The notes: generated by a model from the letters alone, not told the origin. A stretch of DNA of 16,378 nt from CAYRCJ01 sp964422785 (GCA_964422785.1 CAYRCJ010000014.1:1-16378), one strand, 5' to 3'. Shown: positions 6,320 to 11,962, counted from the first letter of the stretch. Numbers and translations: made by a program.

Positions 6320-7879
6320 TTAGCGCGATACCGAGAAAGCGCTTTGCGGTATCTCGTAGCTTTCTATTGTGGGTTTGTTGGCGGAGTTGCGCCGGAGGAA
6401 AATGATAACATAGCCGTCCGCGAACACAGGAGCCCATTCTTGATCGCGCAATCTTTCTATCATAAAGTGTTGTCCCCACGGAGTTAGATCTTTGTATGAA
6501 AAAAATATGACATTGAAATTGTATTTTGCGTCCAAAGATTTCCAGGCTTGATAATTTTCCTGCGCCGGGATATAGGTATCTGTAAAAAATGACGCCGGGT
6601 AAGCTTCGGGCCTGTTGTCAACAAAAACCCGTTCTTTGGGAAAAATATTCCAGATGAGATATCCGCCGATATCGTAGTTGTTAAAAATTGGTCCGGAAAG
6701 ATTATTGTTTTTGAAAAATTCCGCCGAAGTGCTGTTGTTTTGTTCAAGCCCAAATCCAAATTCATGCCAACTCGGGAAATATTTTGGTATATCTGTGGAC
6801 ACAACAAGTAAAAATGCCATAATCACGGCGCCGGCACCGGGAAAAATAAGTTCGTTCAGATAAGTGCCAAGTCTTTTTTTGGATAATAAAGAAATATTGT
6901 TTGAGATAAGCGGCATGGCGAAGAATCCAAACATGGCCAGGTTGCGGATTTGGAGCCAGGCCATAAGGCTTACGCCTACGGCTAAGAAAAATTCGGAAGA
7001 GACAAACGCTTCCCAATCTTTTTTTAAGAGCCTGCCGACAAAGCTGAGCGCCAAAATTCCAAATACGATTTTAAATATTATAAAATTCGGGTCAAATATC
7101 AGTTTTTCCATAAAAAGTATCGATTGGTTTTCCGCCAGTTTGTAGCCGTAGTTATTAAAAATATTCAGCGGAGCAAGCGCCCCTTCTATCCCCGATGGAT
7201 TAATTAATGAAGCGGCGGAGAGAATAATAAGAAGCAAGGACCACGTTTTGAGGTTTTGCCTTTGGGATTTCCGCAAAATGCTTTCAACAAAAAAGGTTCC
7301 GATGATTGCGATGCTCATAAAAAAGAAAATGTGCGCGTTAACCCAGAGAATTTGCATCGCGGTGGCTGTGAAAAAAAGCATACGACGCGACAACATTCCT
7401 TTTTTGTATTGGATGGCAAGGTACCAGATTAGGCCCGCAAAAAAATAACTAAAAACTTCCGGGCGGATCTCGGTGCGTTCCGCCAGAAGCGGGATAGCCG
7501 AAAGCGCCAATAAGCCCGCGATGCCCATGCCCGCGTGTTTTTGCGCCATCCGGAAAAAAATCAAAAATGTCGCGATGCTCAAGGCCGTAAAAAATAACTG
7601 GAGTCCTTTAAATCCGGCAAGTTTCCATACCAAGAAAAATAATACGCCGCTCAGCCAATGGTGGTTGAGCGTGTGAAAGTCGGGGTTGGTATACGAATAG
7701 AAATTGGTCGTGATTATTTTCCCTGTTTCAAAAAATATTTTTCCGTTTTCGAGATGCCTCCCCAAGTCGGCGGTGATCAGATTTATTGTATGCGACAAAA
7801 AAAATCCATATATCAAAACAACCGCGGCCAATATGCCGACCGCCACAATTTTATATTCGACTCGCGTTAGATTAAACAT
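6320..7879 (-). CDS. Multi-pass membrane protein, GT-C glycosyltransferase-like
   Basis: The 519-aa protein has about ten hydrophobic segments. The first covers residues 11-30 and the last ends near residue 370. A soluble C-terminal part of about 140 residues follows. After the first helix comes ITADLGRHLENGKIF, with an Asp (D38) in the first outer loop. This is the place of the catalytic Asp in GT-C enzymes (ArnT/PMT type), which use polyprenyl-phosphate sugars on the outer face of the membrane. Further on are FYSYTNPDFHTLNHHWLSGV and, in the C-terminal part, YDIGGYLIWNIFPKERVFVDNRPEAY. I have seen this last pattern in uncharacterised GT-C-like membrane proteins, so the assignment is family-level only. 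It could add a sugar to the surface glycans made by the left-hand cluster. No Shine-Dalgarno site is visible; two tandem hairpins lie just upstream. Confidence 0.7.
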   Translation of the reverse strand: MFNLTRVEYKIVAVGILAAVVLIYGFFLSHTINLITADLGRHLENGKIFFETGKIITTNFYSYTNPDFHTLNHHWLSGVLFFLVWKLAGFKGLQLFFTALSIATFLIFFRMAQKHAGMGIAGLLALSAIPLLAERTEIRPEVFSYFFAGLIWYLAIQYKKGMLSRRMLFFTATAMQILWVNAHIFFFMSIAIIGTFFVESILRKSQRQNLKTWSLLLIILSAASLINPSGIEGALAPLNIFNNYGYKLAENQSILFMEKLIFDPNFIIFKIVFGILALSFVGRLLKKDWEAFVSSEFFLAVGVSLMAWLQIRNLAMFGFFAMPLISNNISLLSKKRLGTYLNELIFPGAGAVIMAFLLVVSTDIPKYFPSWHEFGFGLEQNNSTSAEFFKNNNLSGPIFNNYDIGGYLIWNIFPKERVFVDNRPEAYPASFFTDTYIPAQENYQAWKSLDAKYNFNVIFFSYKDLTPWGQHFMIERLRDQEWAPVFADGYVIIFLRRNSANKPTIESYEIPQSAFSVSR

Positions 7880-7891
7880 TTGGCGGAGATG

Positions 7892-7958
7892 GGAGAAATA
7901 TGAACTAGTGAATATTTCTCCAGCATTCTCACTATTATATTTTAAGTAGTAAATGCTG
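7892..7958. repeat. Two abutting hairpins between the GT-C-like gene and tRNA-Ser
   Basis: First hairpin: GGAGAAATAT (7892-7901), 10-nt loop, ATATTTCTCC (7912-7921), perfect. The second begins on the same base: CAGCATT (7921-7927) pairs with AATGCTG (7952-7958), with a shorter ACT/AGT pairing inside. Neither has a T-run typical of a terminator for the tRNA on the - strand. The paired, abutting layout matches the hairpins inside the tRNA-Ser-like sequence at 8119-8186. Confidence 0.7.
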
Positions 7959-7997
7959 AGGGACGGATTCGACTGTTTTTTCTAACCCGTAAGAAAG

Positions 7998-8084
7998 CGG
8001 AGGGTACAGGATTTGAACCTGTGAAAGGATTGCTCCTTTATCGGTTTTCGAAACCGACGCCTTCAACCACTCAGCCAACCCTCC
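7998..8084 (-). tRNA. tRNA-Ser (anticodon CGA)
   Basis: The - strand folds as a type II tRNA. The acceptor is GGAGGGT/ACCCTCC with discriminator G. The D arm contains GGCTGAGTGGTTGAAGGC. The anticodon stem TCGGT/ACCGA encloses the loop TTCGAAA (CGA). A long variable arm with GGAG...CTCC-like pairing and a T arm ACAGG-TTCAAAT-CCTGT complete it. CCA is not encoded. Confidence 0.95.
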
Positions 8085-8118
8085 GCTTTTCTACGGGGCG
8101 AGGCGGCGCCTTCATCCA

Positions 8119-8156
8119 CGAAAGATACTATTAATATACATTCAATGTATCTTTCG
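8119..8156. repeat. Perfect 10-bp hairpin in tRNA-Ser-like sequence (B)
   Basis: CGAAAGATAC (8119-8128) pairs with GTATCTTTCG (8147-8156). An alternative inner hairpin ATACATT/AATGTAT (8136-8150) overlaps it. It abuts hairpin A. Confidence 0.85.
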
Positions 8157-8186
8157 GAAAAATCCTGCGCCAGCTCGGATTTTTCC
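8156..8186. repeat. Perfect 10-bp hairpin in tRNA-Ser-like sequence (A)
   Basis: GGAAAAATCC (8156-8165), 11-nt loop, GGATTTTTCC (8177-8186). It shares its first base with hairpin B and lies inside what would be the D loop. Confidence 0.85.
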
Positions 8187-8223
8187 CACTCAGCCACATC
8201 TCCGTAAACAACGCTTAGCCTTG

Positions 8224-8312
8224 TGCACCCAGCAGGAGTCGAACCTGCGACCATCTCCTTAAGATGGGACAAAAGCAATATGGATTGCTTTTGTCCTCTA
8301 CCTCATCATTGC
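8224..8312 (-). pseudogene. Degenerate tRNA-like sequence (Lys-like 3' half) with 13-bp hairpin
   Basis: On the - strand the 3' half is good: T arm GCAGG-TTCGACT-CCTGC and acceptor strand TGGGTGC with A at the discriminator position. The 5' acceptor strand (GCAATGA) pairs poorly with it. The D arm is reduced to a GGTAGAG remnant. A perfect 13-bp hairpin separates that remnant from the anticodon region CATCTTAAGGAGATGG. Aligned to the neighbouring tRNA-Lys the anticodon would be CTT; folded as CCATC/GATGG it would read AAG. The mismatches suggest a pseudogene. Confidence 0.6.
8267..8296. repeat. Perfect 13-bp hairpin inside Lys-like tRNA sequence
   Basis: GGACAAAAGCAAT (8267-8279), loop ATGG, ATTGCTTTTGTCC (8284-8296). 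This is the longest perfect stem in the window. Confidence 0.9.
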
Positions 8313-8316
8313 ACTG

Positions 8317-8389
8317 TCCCCCCACCAGGAATTGAACCTGGAACCTTCTCCTTAAGAGGGAGCTGCTCTGCCAATTGAGCTATGAGGGG
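8317..8389 (-). tRNA. tRNA-Lys (anticodon CTT)
   Basis: The - strand gives a 73-nt cloverleaf. The acceptor CCCCTCA pairs with TGGGGGG (one G-T pair), discriminator A. The D arm is GCTC...GAGC. The anticodon loop CTCTTAA sits on GCTCC/GGAGA, whose outermost pair is a G-A mismatch. The T arm is CCAGG-TTCAATT-CCTGG. CCA is not encoded. Confidence 0.93.
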
Positions 8390-8450
8390 GTTTGTTTATC
8401 ACAGTTTACTCCAAATATGCCTAAATCTCAAATCAACTACACAAACCAAG

Positions 8451-8479
8451 TTGACATACAAAACTTATTGTAGTATATT
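8451..8479 (+). promoter_or_regulatory. Consensus sigma-70 promoter
   Basis: Perfect -35 TTGACA (8451-8456), 17-nt spacer, -10 TATATT (8474-8479). Predicted start near 8486, giving a leader of about 20 nt with a purine-rich Shine-Dalgarno (AGGAAAGGG, 8495-8503) before the 8506 gene. Confidence 0.85.
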
Positions 8480-8505
8480 ATAAATAGAGTTTCCAGGAAA
8501 GGGCG

Positions 8506-8940
8506 ATGATACCCATGAGAGTCGTTGACGCGTTAAGGGATGTTTTGAATAAAGCAAAAAAAGCGCTTTTGTTCAAATCTTCACAGATTACAGTGCCCGC
8601 CACATCGGTATTCGAATGCGCGATAGAGGATACAGAATCCAAGACCGTCATCAATTTACAGGAATTTCCAGCCGGTACAGAGTTTTTTATTGAAACAACC
8701 GGCCACAAGTATCGCCTGGTAAAAACTGCGGATAAAGAATATTTAATTTCCGGCCATCCGGAACATTGTCCGGAACCCGTTCAGGCGAGCGTAAGCGGTT
8801 CAACCTGGGTCCCGAAAGGCGCCACTTTATGGATGGACCGAATAGGCTGGGGGATGCATTTGGAGGTAGGACTTTCTGGCGGCAGAACGATGTGGACCGG
8901 CGCCGTTGAAGCCGTCCGGGTTAAAGAGCCTCCGTTGTAA
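8506..8940 (+). CDS. Hypothetical protein, 144 aa
   Basis: I do not recognise this family. It has no signal peptide or membrane helix. The N-terminal 25 residues look like a basic amphipathic helix (VVDALRDVLNKAKKALLFK). The rest is predicted beta-rich, with TVINLQEFPAGTEFFIET, YRLVKTADKEYLISGH and a C-terminal run of short strands rich in Gly and Trp (GWGMHLEVGLSGGRTMW). The single Cys in CPEP and the preceding HPEH could bind a metal, but this is speculation. It has the strongest promoter in the window and its own terminator, so it is a monocistronic, probably well expressed gene. Translation may start at the first ATG or at the ATG three codons later; the Shine-Dalgarno site suits both. 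Confidence 0.75.
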   Translation: MIPMRVVDALRDVLNKAKKALLFKSSQITVPATSVFECAIEDTESKTVINLQEFPAGTEFFIETTGHKYRLVKTADKEYLISGHPEHCPEPVQASVSGSTWVPKGATLWMDRIGWGMHLEVGLSGGRTMWTGAVEAVRVKEPPL

Positions 8941-8942
8941 AT

Positions 8943-8975
8943 AAAACGGCAGTTTGAAAAAAACTGCCGTTTTTG
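8943..8975 (+). terminator. Intrinsic terminator after the 144-aa gene
   Basis: AAAACGGCAGTTT (8943-8955), loop GAAAA, AAACTGCCGTTTT (8961-8973) plus one more T. A perfect 13-bp stem with a T-tract, starting 2 nt after the stop codon. Confidence 0.9.
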
Positions 8976-8988
8976 CTACAATTTTTCT
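8974..8988 (+). promoter_or_regulatory. Extended -10 promoter of the DUF4446-infB-rbfA operon, leaderless layout
   Basis: TG-C-TACAAT (8974-8982) is followed by 6 nt and then ATG at 8989, which is the predicted +1. No Shine-Dalgarno site is present. The element starts at the T-tract of the preceding terminator. Confidence 0.6.
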
Positions 8989-9462
8989 ATGTTGCCACAA
9001 ACTTTTTTAATCGCTTTTAACAACTATATTCCCTATTTCATAATAATAGCCATCCTGGGACTAACAGGGCTTTTGATTTTATTTTTATCCCTGCGCAATA
9101 AGATAAAAAAAATTTTCTGCGGGGAATCGATGGACCTGGAAAAAGTGCTTATCGAATTGAGAGACAATGACAATGTCTTCGCGAAAGGAGTTTTGGAAAT
9201 AAAAAATCGCGTGCGCGCTCTTGAAGAGGCCTTGCCGAAAGATATCAGAAAAGTCGGCCTTGTAAGATACAATCCTTTTTCCGATGCGGGAGGCGACCAG
9301 AGTTTCGCGCTGGCTCTTCTCAATGAAAATAAAGATGGAATTGTAATTTCTTCTCTTTATGGCAGAGAGATGAATAGGGTGTACGCGAAGCCGATAGAAA
9401 ACGGCAATTCAAAATATCAATTATCGGAGGAAGAAAAAGCCGCCATCCAAAATGCAAAATGA
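8989..9462 (+). CDS. DUF4446 family protein, membrane anchored
   Basis: The 157-aa protein has one N-terminal membrane helix (about residues 14-36, IPYFIIIAILGLTGLLILFL). A charged linker with coiled-coil character (VLEIKNRVRALEEAL) comes next. Then follows the conserved DUF4446 core: VGLVRYNPFSDAGGDQSFALALLNENKDGIVISSLYGRE, continuing to RVYAKPIENGNSKYQLSEEE. The function of the family is unknown; it is frequent in Firmicutes and in CPR bacteria. It overlaps infB by four bases (ATGA), so translation is coupled, and it is the first gene of the infB operon. A role in cell envelope or translation cannot be told from the sequence. Confidence 0.88.
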   Translation: MLPQTFLIAFNNYIPYFIIIAILGLTGLLILFLSLRNKIKKIFCGESMDLEKVLIELRDNDNVFAKGVLEIKNRVRALEEALPKDIRKVGLVRYNPFSDAGGDQSFALALLNENKDGIVISSLYGREMNRVYAKPIENGNSKYQLSEEEKAAIQNAK

Positions 9463-10994
9463 TAAAAGATACAAACAACAAAATAGCAAGGCCGCCCATC
9501 GCGGTGGTGATGGGGCATATTGATCATGGAAAAACAACTCTGCTCGATTATATCAGGAAATCAAATGTAGCCGGGAAAGAATCAGGAGGGATCACCCAAC
9601 ACATCGGAGCTTACGCTGTCGAGCACCCTTCGACTGACTCAGGGCAAGCAAAAATGATTACTTTTTTGGATACCCCGGGACACGAAGCTTTTTCCAAAAT
9701 GCGGTCCCGCGGAGCAAAAGTGGCGGATATCGCCGTTTTGGTTGTAGCTGCTGACGACGGAGTGAAGCCTCAAACAAAAGAAGCTCTCAACTCAATTCGT
9801 GAAGCCGGAATTCCATTTGTTGTAGCAATAAACAAGATCGACAAACCGTCAGCCGATCCGGAAAGGGTAAAGAATGATCTCGCGGGGGAGGAAGTTTTTT
9901 TGGAAGGACGAGGGGGTACCGTGCCTTCTGTTTTGATTTCAGCCAAAGCAGGCACAGGCATAGACCAGCTTTTAGAGACAATCTTACTCTTGGCCGAACT
10001 TGAGGACGTAACGGCAAATCCGGGTGATTTTGCTTCCGGGGTAGTGATTGAATCGCATCTTGATTCCAAAAGAGGCATCACCTCAACGCTTCTTATCAGA
10101 AACGGATCTTTGAAAAAAGGCGAATACGTTGTGGCCGGAGAGGCTATTTCAAAAGTAAGAATATTGGAAGATTTTAAGGGCGCGCCGCTGGAATCCGCGG
10201 GGCCGTCTTTCCCGGTTGTTGTAGTGGGGTTTGATAAGATACCGCAAGTCGGCTCAGAGTTTAAGGCGTTTTTTTCTCAGAAAGAAGCCTTGGGCCAAAT
10301 TCAAAAAACAAAAGATGTCTTAAGCGAGAACAAAAACAAAGCGGCGTCTGTTAAATCTCCGGAAAATCCGACGGAAGTTCCCGTTCTGGGACTCATTATA
10401 AAAAGTGATACAGCCGGATCAGCTGAAGCAATTGAGCATGAGATAGATAAGCTGAGAGGCGAGGGCTACGAAATAAAATTTTTGAGAAAAGAAGCCGGCG
10501 ACGTGTCCGAAGATGATGTTAAACTTGTCGGGAGCATGAAGAATTCCGTCATCATCGGTTTTAGGGTCGGAGTCAGATCCAGTGTCGGCGATCTCGCGGA
10601 AAGAACAGGGGTGGAGATCAAAAAATTTGACATAATATACGAGATTTCCGATTTTCTGAAAGTGAAGATAGAGTCTGTTTTGCCGCCGGTCATAAATAAG
10701 GAAATAATCGGCAAGGCAAGGATACTTAAAATTTTTGGCGGCGAGGCAAAAAATCAGATTATAGGAGGCAAGGTTTTGGAGGGGATAGTAAAGCGGGGCG
10801 CTAAATTTTTAATTCTTCGGAGAAGTAATCAGATCGGAGAGGGGCGCGTTGAGAGCCTGCAAAGCGGGCGAATCAGTATCACGGAAGTCGGATCCGGAAA
10901 GGAATTCGGCGCGATGACAAATTCTTCCATAAATATCGCCGAGGTCGATACCCTGGAAGTATTTGTAGAGAAAGAAACCAAAAGAACTATTTAA
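9459..10994 (+). CDS. infB: Translation initiation factor IF-2
   Basis: This 511-aa translational GTPase brings initiator tRNA to the 30S subunit and promotes subunit joining. All G motifs are present: G1 GHIDHGKT (19-26), G2 GGITQHIGAY (43-52), G3 DTPGH (71-75), G4 NKID (125-128) and G5 SAK (161-163). Domain II, domain III (VPVLGLIIKSDTAGSAEAIEHEI) and the fMet-tRNA-binding C2 domain follow (GKARILKIF, GGKVLEGIVKRGAKFLILR). The protein begins 18 residues before the P-loop, so the long N-terminal region of other bacteria (716 aa in B. subtilis, 890 in E. coli) is absent, as is usual in reduced CPR genomes. An extra segment HPSTDSGQA (56-64) between G2 and G3 is encoded by a palindromic repeat. 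Translationally coupled to the upstream DUF4446 gene and followed by rbfA. Confidence 0.97.
   Translation: MIKDTNNKIARPPIAVVMGHIDHGKTTLLDYIRKSNVAGKESGGITQHIGAYAVEHPSTDSGQAKMITFLDTPGHEAFSKMRSRGAKVADIAVLVVAADDGVKPQTKEALNSIREAGIPFVVAINKIDKPSADPERVKNDLAGEEVFLEGRGGTVPSVLISAKAGTGIDQLLETILLLAELEDVTANPGDFASGVVIESHLDSKRGITSTLLIRNGSLKKGEYVVAGEAISKVRILEDFKGAPLESAGPSFPVVVVGFDKIPQVGSEFKAFFSQKEALGQIQKTKDVLSENKNKAASVKSPENPTEVPVLGLIIKSDTAGSAEAIEHEIDKLRGEGYEIKFLRKEAGDVSEDDVKLVGSMKNSVIIGFRVGVRSSVGDLAERTGVEIKKFDIIYEISDFLKVKIESVLPPVINKEIIGKARILKIFGGEAKNQIIGGKVLEGIVKRGAKFLILRRSNQIGEGRVESLQSGRISITEVGSGKEFGAMTNSSINIAEVDTLEVFVEKETKRTI
9624..9649 (+). repeat. Short palindromic repeat inserted in frame in infB
   Basis: CACCCTTCGACTGAC followed by TCAGGGCAAGC. 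The CCCT and AGGG ends pair around a TCGACTGACTC centre. It resembles the dispersed 'CCCTTCGACnnnCTCAGGG' palindrome that I recall from many bacterial genomes, including CPR. It encodes HPSTDSGQ, which standard IF-2 sequences lack at this place. Confidence 0.55.
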
Positions 10995-11001
10995 TAAAAG
11001 T

Positions 11002-11355
11002 ATGGCTTATCAAGGCGAAAGACTGGCATCCTTTTTAAAAAAAGAAACTGCCGCATATTTAATTAAAAATTTTCCGCATCCTACGGACGTTTTTTTGTCG
11101 GTTACTGAGGCCGTGGTGGATCAGTCGGGCGATTCCGCGAAAATTTTTGTTTCCATTTTCCCGGACAAGAATTCGGCGGACACTCTAAAAAATGTAAAAA
11201 AATACGAAGGTGAAATAAGAAAATTTTTATCTTCCAGGCTTCGGCGCCACAAGATCCCAAAAATAATTTTCGTTTTGGATAAGAATTTTGAGTCAGGGAT
11301 AAGGCTTGAAAAATTGCTGGAAAAAGTCGAAAATGAGAAAGATCCGGCACGGTAG
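11002..11355 (+). CDS. rbfA: Ribosome-binding factor A
   Basis: This 117-aa protein is of RbfA size and has the KH-like fold pattern. An N-terminal helix (ERLASFLKKETAAYLIK) comes first, then strands VFLSVTEAVVDQSGDSAKIFVSIF. A helix with IRKFLSSRLRRHKIPKIIFVLDKNFESG follows, equivalent to the conserved 'R..l...l.lR.vP.l.F..D.s.e' region. RbfA binds the 30S subunit and helps mature the 16S rRNA 5' end. It follows infB by 7 nt, the classical infB-rbfA order. Its last three codons and TAG stop lie in the first 10 nt of the tRNA-Cys gene; the stop is the tRNA's conserved T8-A9-G10. No Shine-Dalgarno site is seen, so it probably depends on coupling to infB. Confidence 0.9.
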   Translation: MAYQGERLASFLKKETAAYLIKNFPHPTDVFLSVTEAVVDQSGDSAKIFVSIFPDKNSADTLKNVKKYEGEIRKFLSSRLRRHKIPKIIFVLDKNFESGIRLEKLLEKVENEKDPAR

Positions 11356-11417
11356 CCAAGTGGTAAGGCAAGAGTCTGCAAAACTCTTATACGCGGGTTC
11401 AATTCCCGCCCGTGCCT
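11346..11417 (+). tRNA. tRNA-Cys (anticodon GCA)
   Basis: Cloverleaf of 72 nt: acceptor GGCACGG/CCGTGCC with discriminator T (a Cys identity base), D arm GCC...GGC, anticodon stem AGAGT/ACTCT with loop CTGCAAA, T arm GCGGG-TTCAATT-CCCGC. CCA is not encoded. It overlaps the end of rbfA and is probably cotranscribed with the infB operon. Confidence 0.96.
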
Positions 11418-11433
11418 CCGGTATCAACATTAT

Positions 11434-11502
11434 GCTCGGGTGCCCGCCAAGGGCGGGTAAAGCGGAACGGCAGACTTGGTCGCCTTTGGCGACCGCAATC
11501 GA
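11434..11502 (+). pseudogene. 5' half of a tRNA-Leu(TAA) copy with two inserted hairpins
   Basis: Three blocks match the intact tRNA-Leu at 11751 in order: GCTCGGGTG (11434-11442), GCGGAACGGCAGAC (11462-11475, one C shorter) and GCAATCGA (11495-11502, the 5' strand of the anticodon stem). Between blocks 1 and 2 lies the hairpin CCCGCC-AAG-GGCGGG (11443-11457). Between blocks 2 and 3 lies GGTCGCC-TTT-GGCGACC (11478-11494). The copy ends where the anticodon loop would begin, and a GIY-YIG gene starts 7 nt later. Confidence 0.8.
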
Positions 11503-11508
11503 TTTTAT

Positions 11509-11745
11509 ATGATCACGGTTTACATAATAAAAAGTTTAAATAGCAATTATCATTACGTTGGTATTTCCAATGATTTAAAGAATAGATTATTAAGACATAA
11601 TTCGGGATATAATAAAAGTACTAAACCGTATGCACCATTTAAGCTTATATTTTCCGAAGTTCATAAAAGTTATAAAGAGGCTAGAAAGAGAGAGGTGTTC
11701 TTAAAATCTGGAAAAGGAAGAGAGTTTATGGGTACAATAGAATGA
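11509..11745 (+). CDS. Single-domain GIY-YIG nuclease, between two tRNA-Leu copies
   Basis: The 78-aa protein from ATG 11509 is a complete minimal GIY-YIG domain: Y5 (VYII), Y16-V-G18 (second half of the signature), R26 and N31 (NRLLRHN), and E62 (ARKREVFLK), the presumed metal-binding Glu. It aligns without gaps to the second GIY-YIG protein in the window over residues 1-67, including HNSG and ARK. Such proteins cut DNA; free-standing ones are uncharacterised, while fused ones act in repair (UvrC), restriction or homing. The reading frame is open 11 codons further upstream, but those codons lie in tRNA-derived sequence, and the second protein starts at the equivalent Met. No Shine-Dalgarno site is seen. 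The gene begins 7 nt after a tRNA-Leu 5' fragment and ends 5 nt before the intact tRNA-Leu. Confidence 0.85.
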   Translation: MITVYIIKSLNSNYHYVGISNDLKNRLLRHNSGYNKSTKPYAPFKLIFSEVHKSYKEARKREVFLKSGKGREFMGTIE

Positions 11746-11750
11746 ATTAC

Positions 11751-11832
11751 GCTCGGGTGGCGGAACCGGCAGACGCAATCGACTTAAGATCGATCGCCGC
11801 AAGGCGTGTGGGTTCGACTCCCACCCCGAGCA
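11751..11832 (+). tRNA. tRNA-Leu (anticodon TAA)
   Basis: Type II tRNA: acceptor GCTCGGG/CCCGAGC, discriminator A, anticodon stem ATCGA/TCGAT with loop CTTAAGA, variable arm CGCCGCAAGGCG, T arm GTGGG-TTCGACT-CCCAC. CCA is not encoded. It lies 5 nt after the GIY-YIG gene. Confidence 0.96.
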
Positions 11833-11851
11833 CAAAATATTATAAATATAT

Positions 11852-11927
11852 TGGGAGTTGAAGGACGTGAGCTAGTCGAACGTCCAGGGATTTGCGAGAA
11901 GCAAATCGACTCCCACCCCGAGCACCA
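11852..11927 (+). pseudogene. 3' fragment of tRNA-Leu with two hairpins in its T loop and encoded CCA
   Basis: The 20 bases 11906-11925 (TCGACTCCCACCCCGAGCAC) repeat the T arm and acceptor 3' end of the intact tRNA (11814-11833) exactly. TGGGAGT (11852-11858) pairs with ACTCCCA (11909-11915) as a T-stem. In place of a 7-nt loop it holds two hairpins: GGACGT/ACGTCC (11863-11885) and GATTTGC-GAGAA-GCAAATC (11889-11907). Unlike the intact gene, the fragment reads GAGC-A-CCA at its end. Confidence 0.8.
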
Positions 11928-11932
11928 CAAAC

Positions 11933-11962
11933 AAAAAAAGGGCTTTACAAGAGCCTTTTTTT
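11933..11962 (+). terminator. Intrinsic terminator after the tRNA-Leu cassette
   Basis: A7-G then GGCT, loop TTACAAG, AGCC and T7. The A-run and T-run extend the stem, as in many bidirectional terminators. Confidence 0.8.

Larger units (their letters stand above)
8092..8204 (-). pseudogene. tRNA-Ser-like 5' half interrupted by two hairpins
   Basis: Read on the - strand, it opens with GGAGATGTGGCTGAGTGG, which matches the acceptor and D arm of a serine tRNA. Two abutting perfect hairpins (8186-8119) follow. After them the tRNA text resumes with TGGATGAAGGCG, as if the hairpins had been inserted into the D loop. The sequence after that (CCGCCTCGCCCC) forms no anticodon arm, and there is no matching 3' acceptor. 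It is therefore a broken, probably non-functional copy, and it differs enough from the intact tRNA-Ser next to it not to be a recent duplicate. Confidence 0.65.

Noticed and set aside
6200..6487. 95-aa open frame on the + strand across the convergent terminator
   Set aside because: It runs through the terminator hairpin and into the antisense of the GT-C-like gene, with no domain or Shine-Dalgarno site.
8063..8278. 71-aa open frame on the - strand across the tRNA-like region
   Set aside because: It is made of tRNA-derived and hairpin sequence and has no Shine-Dalgarno site; tRNA segments often give such open frames by chance.
8092..8312. Group I or II intron in the broken tRNA genes
   Set aside because: The inserts are only about 30-67 nt of simple hairpins, far too short for a self-splicing intron, and they sit in or beside the D arm rather than the anticodon loop.
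8092..8312. tmRNA or selenocysteine tRNA
   Set aside because: No TCA anticodon, no 8-bp acceptor and no tag-peptide frame with tmRNA-type ends was found.
11434..11494. CRISPR array
   Set aside because: Repeated blocks are tRNA fragments and unrelated hairpins; there is no regular repeat-spacer pattern and no cas gene.
11476..11508. Upstream ATG that would extend the first GIY-YIG protein by 11 residues
   Set aside because: The added residues (MVAFGDRNRFY) are encoded by the second hairpin and tRNA fragment, and the second GIY-YIG protein starts at the position equivalent to the ATG at 11509.
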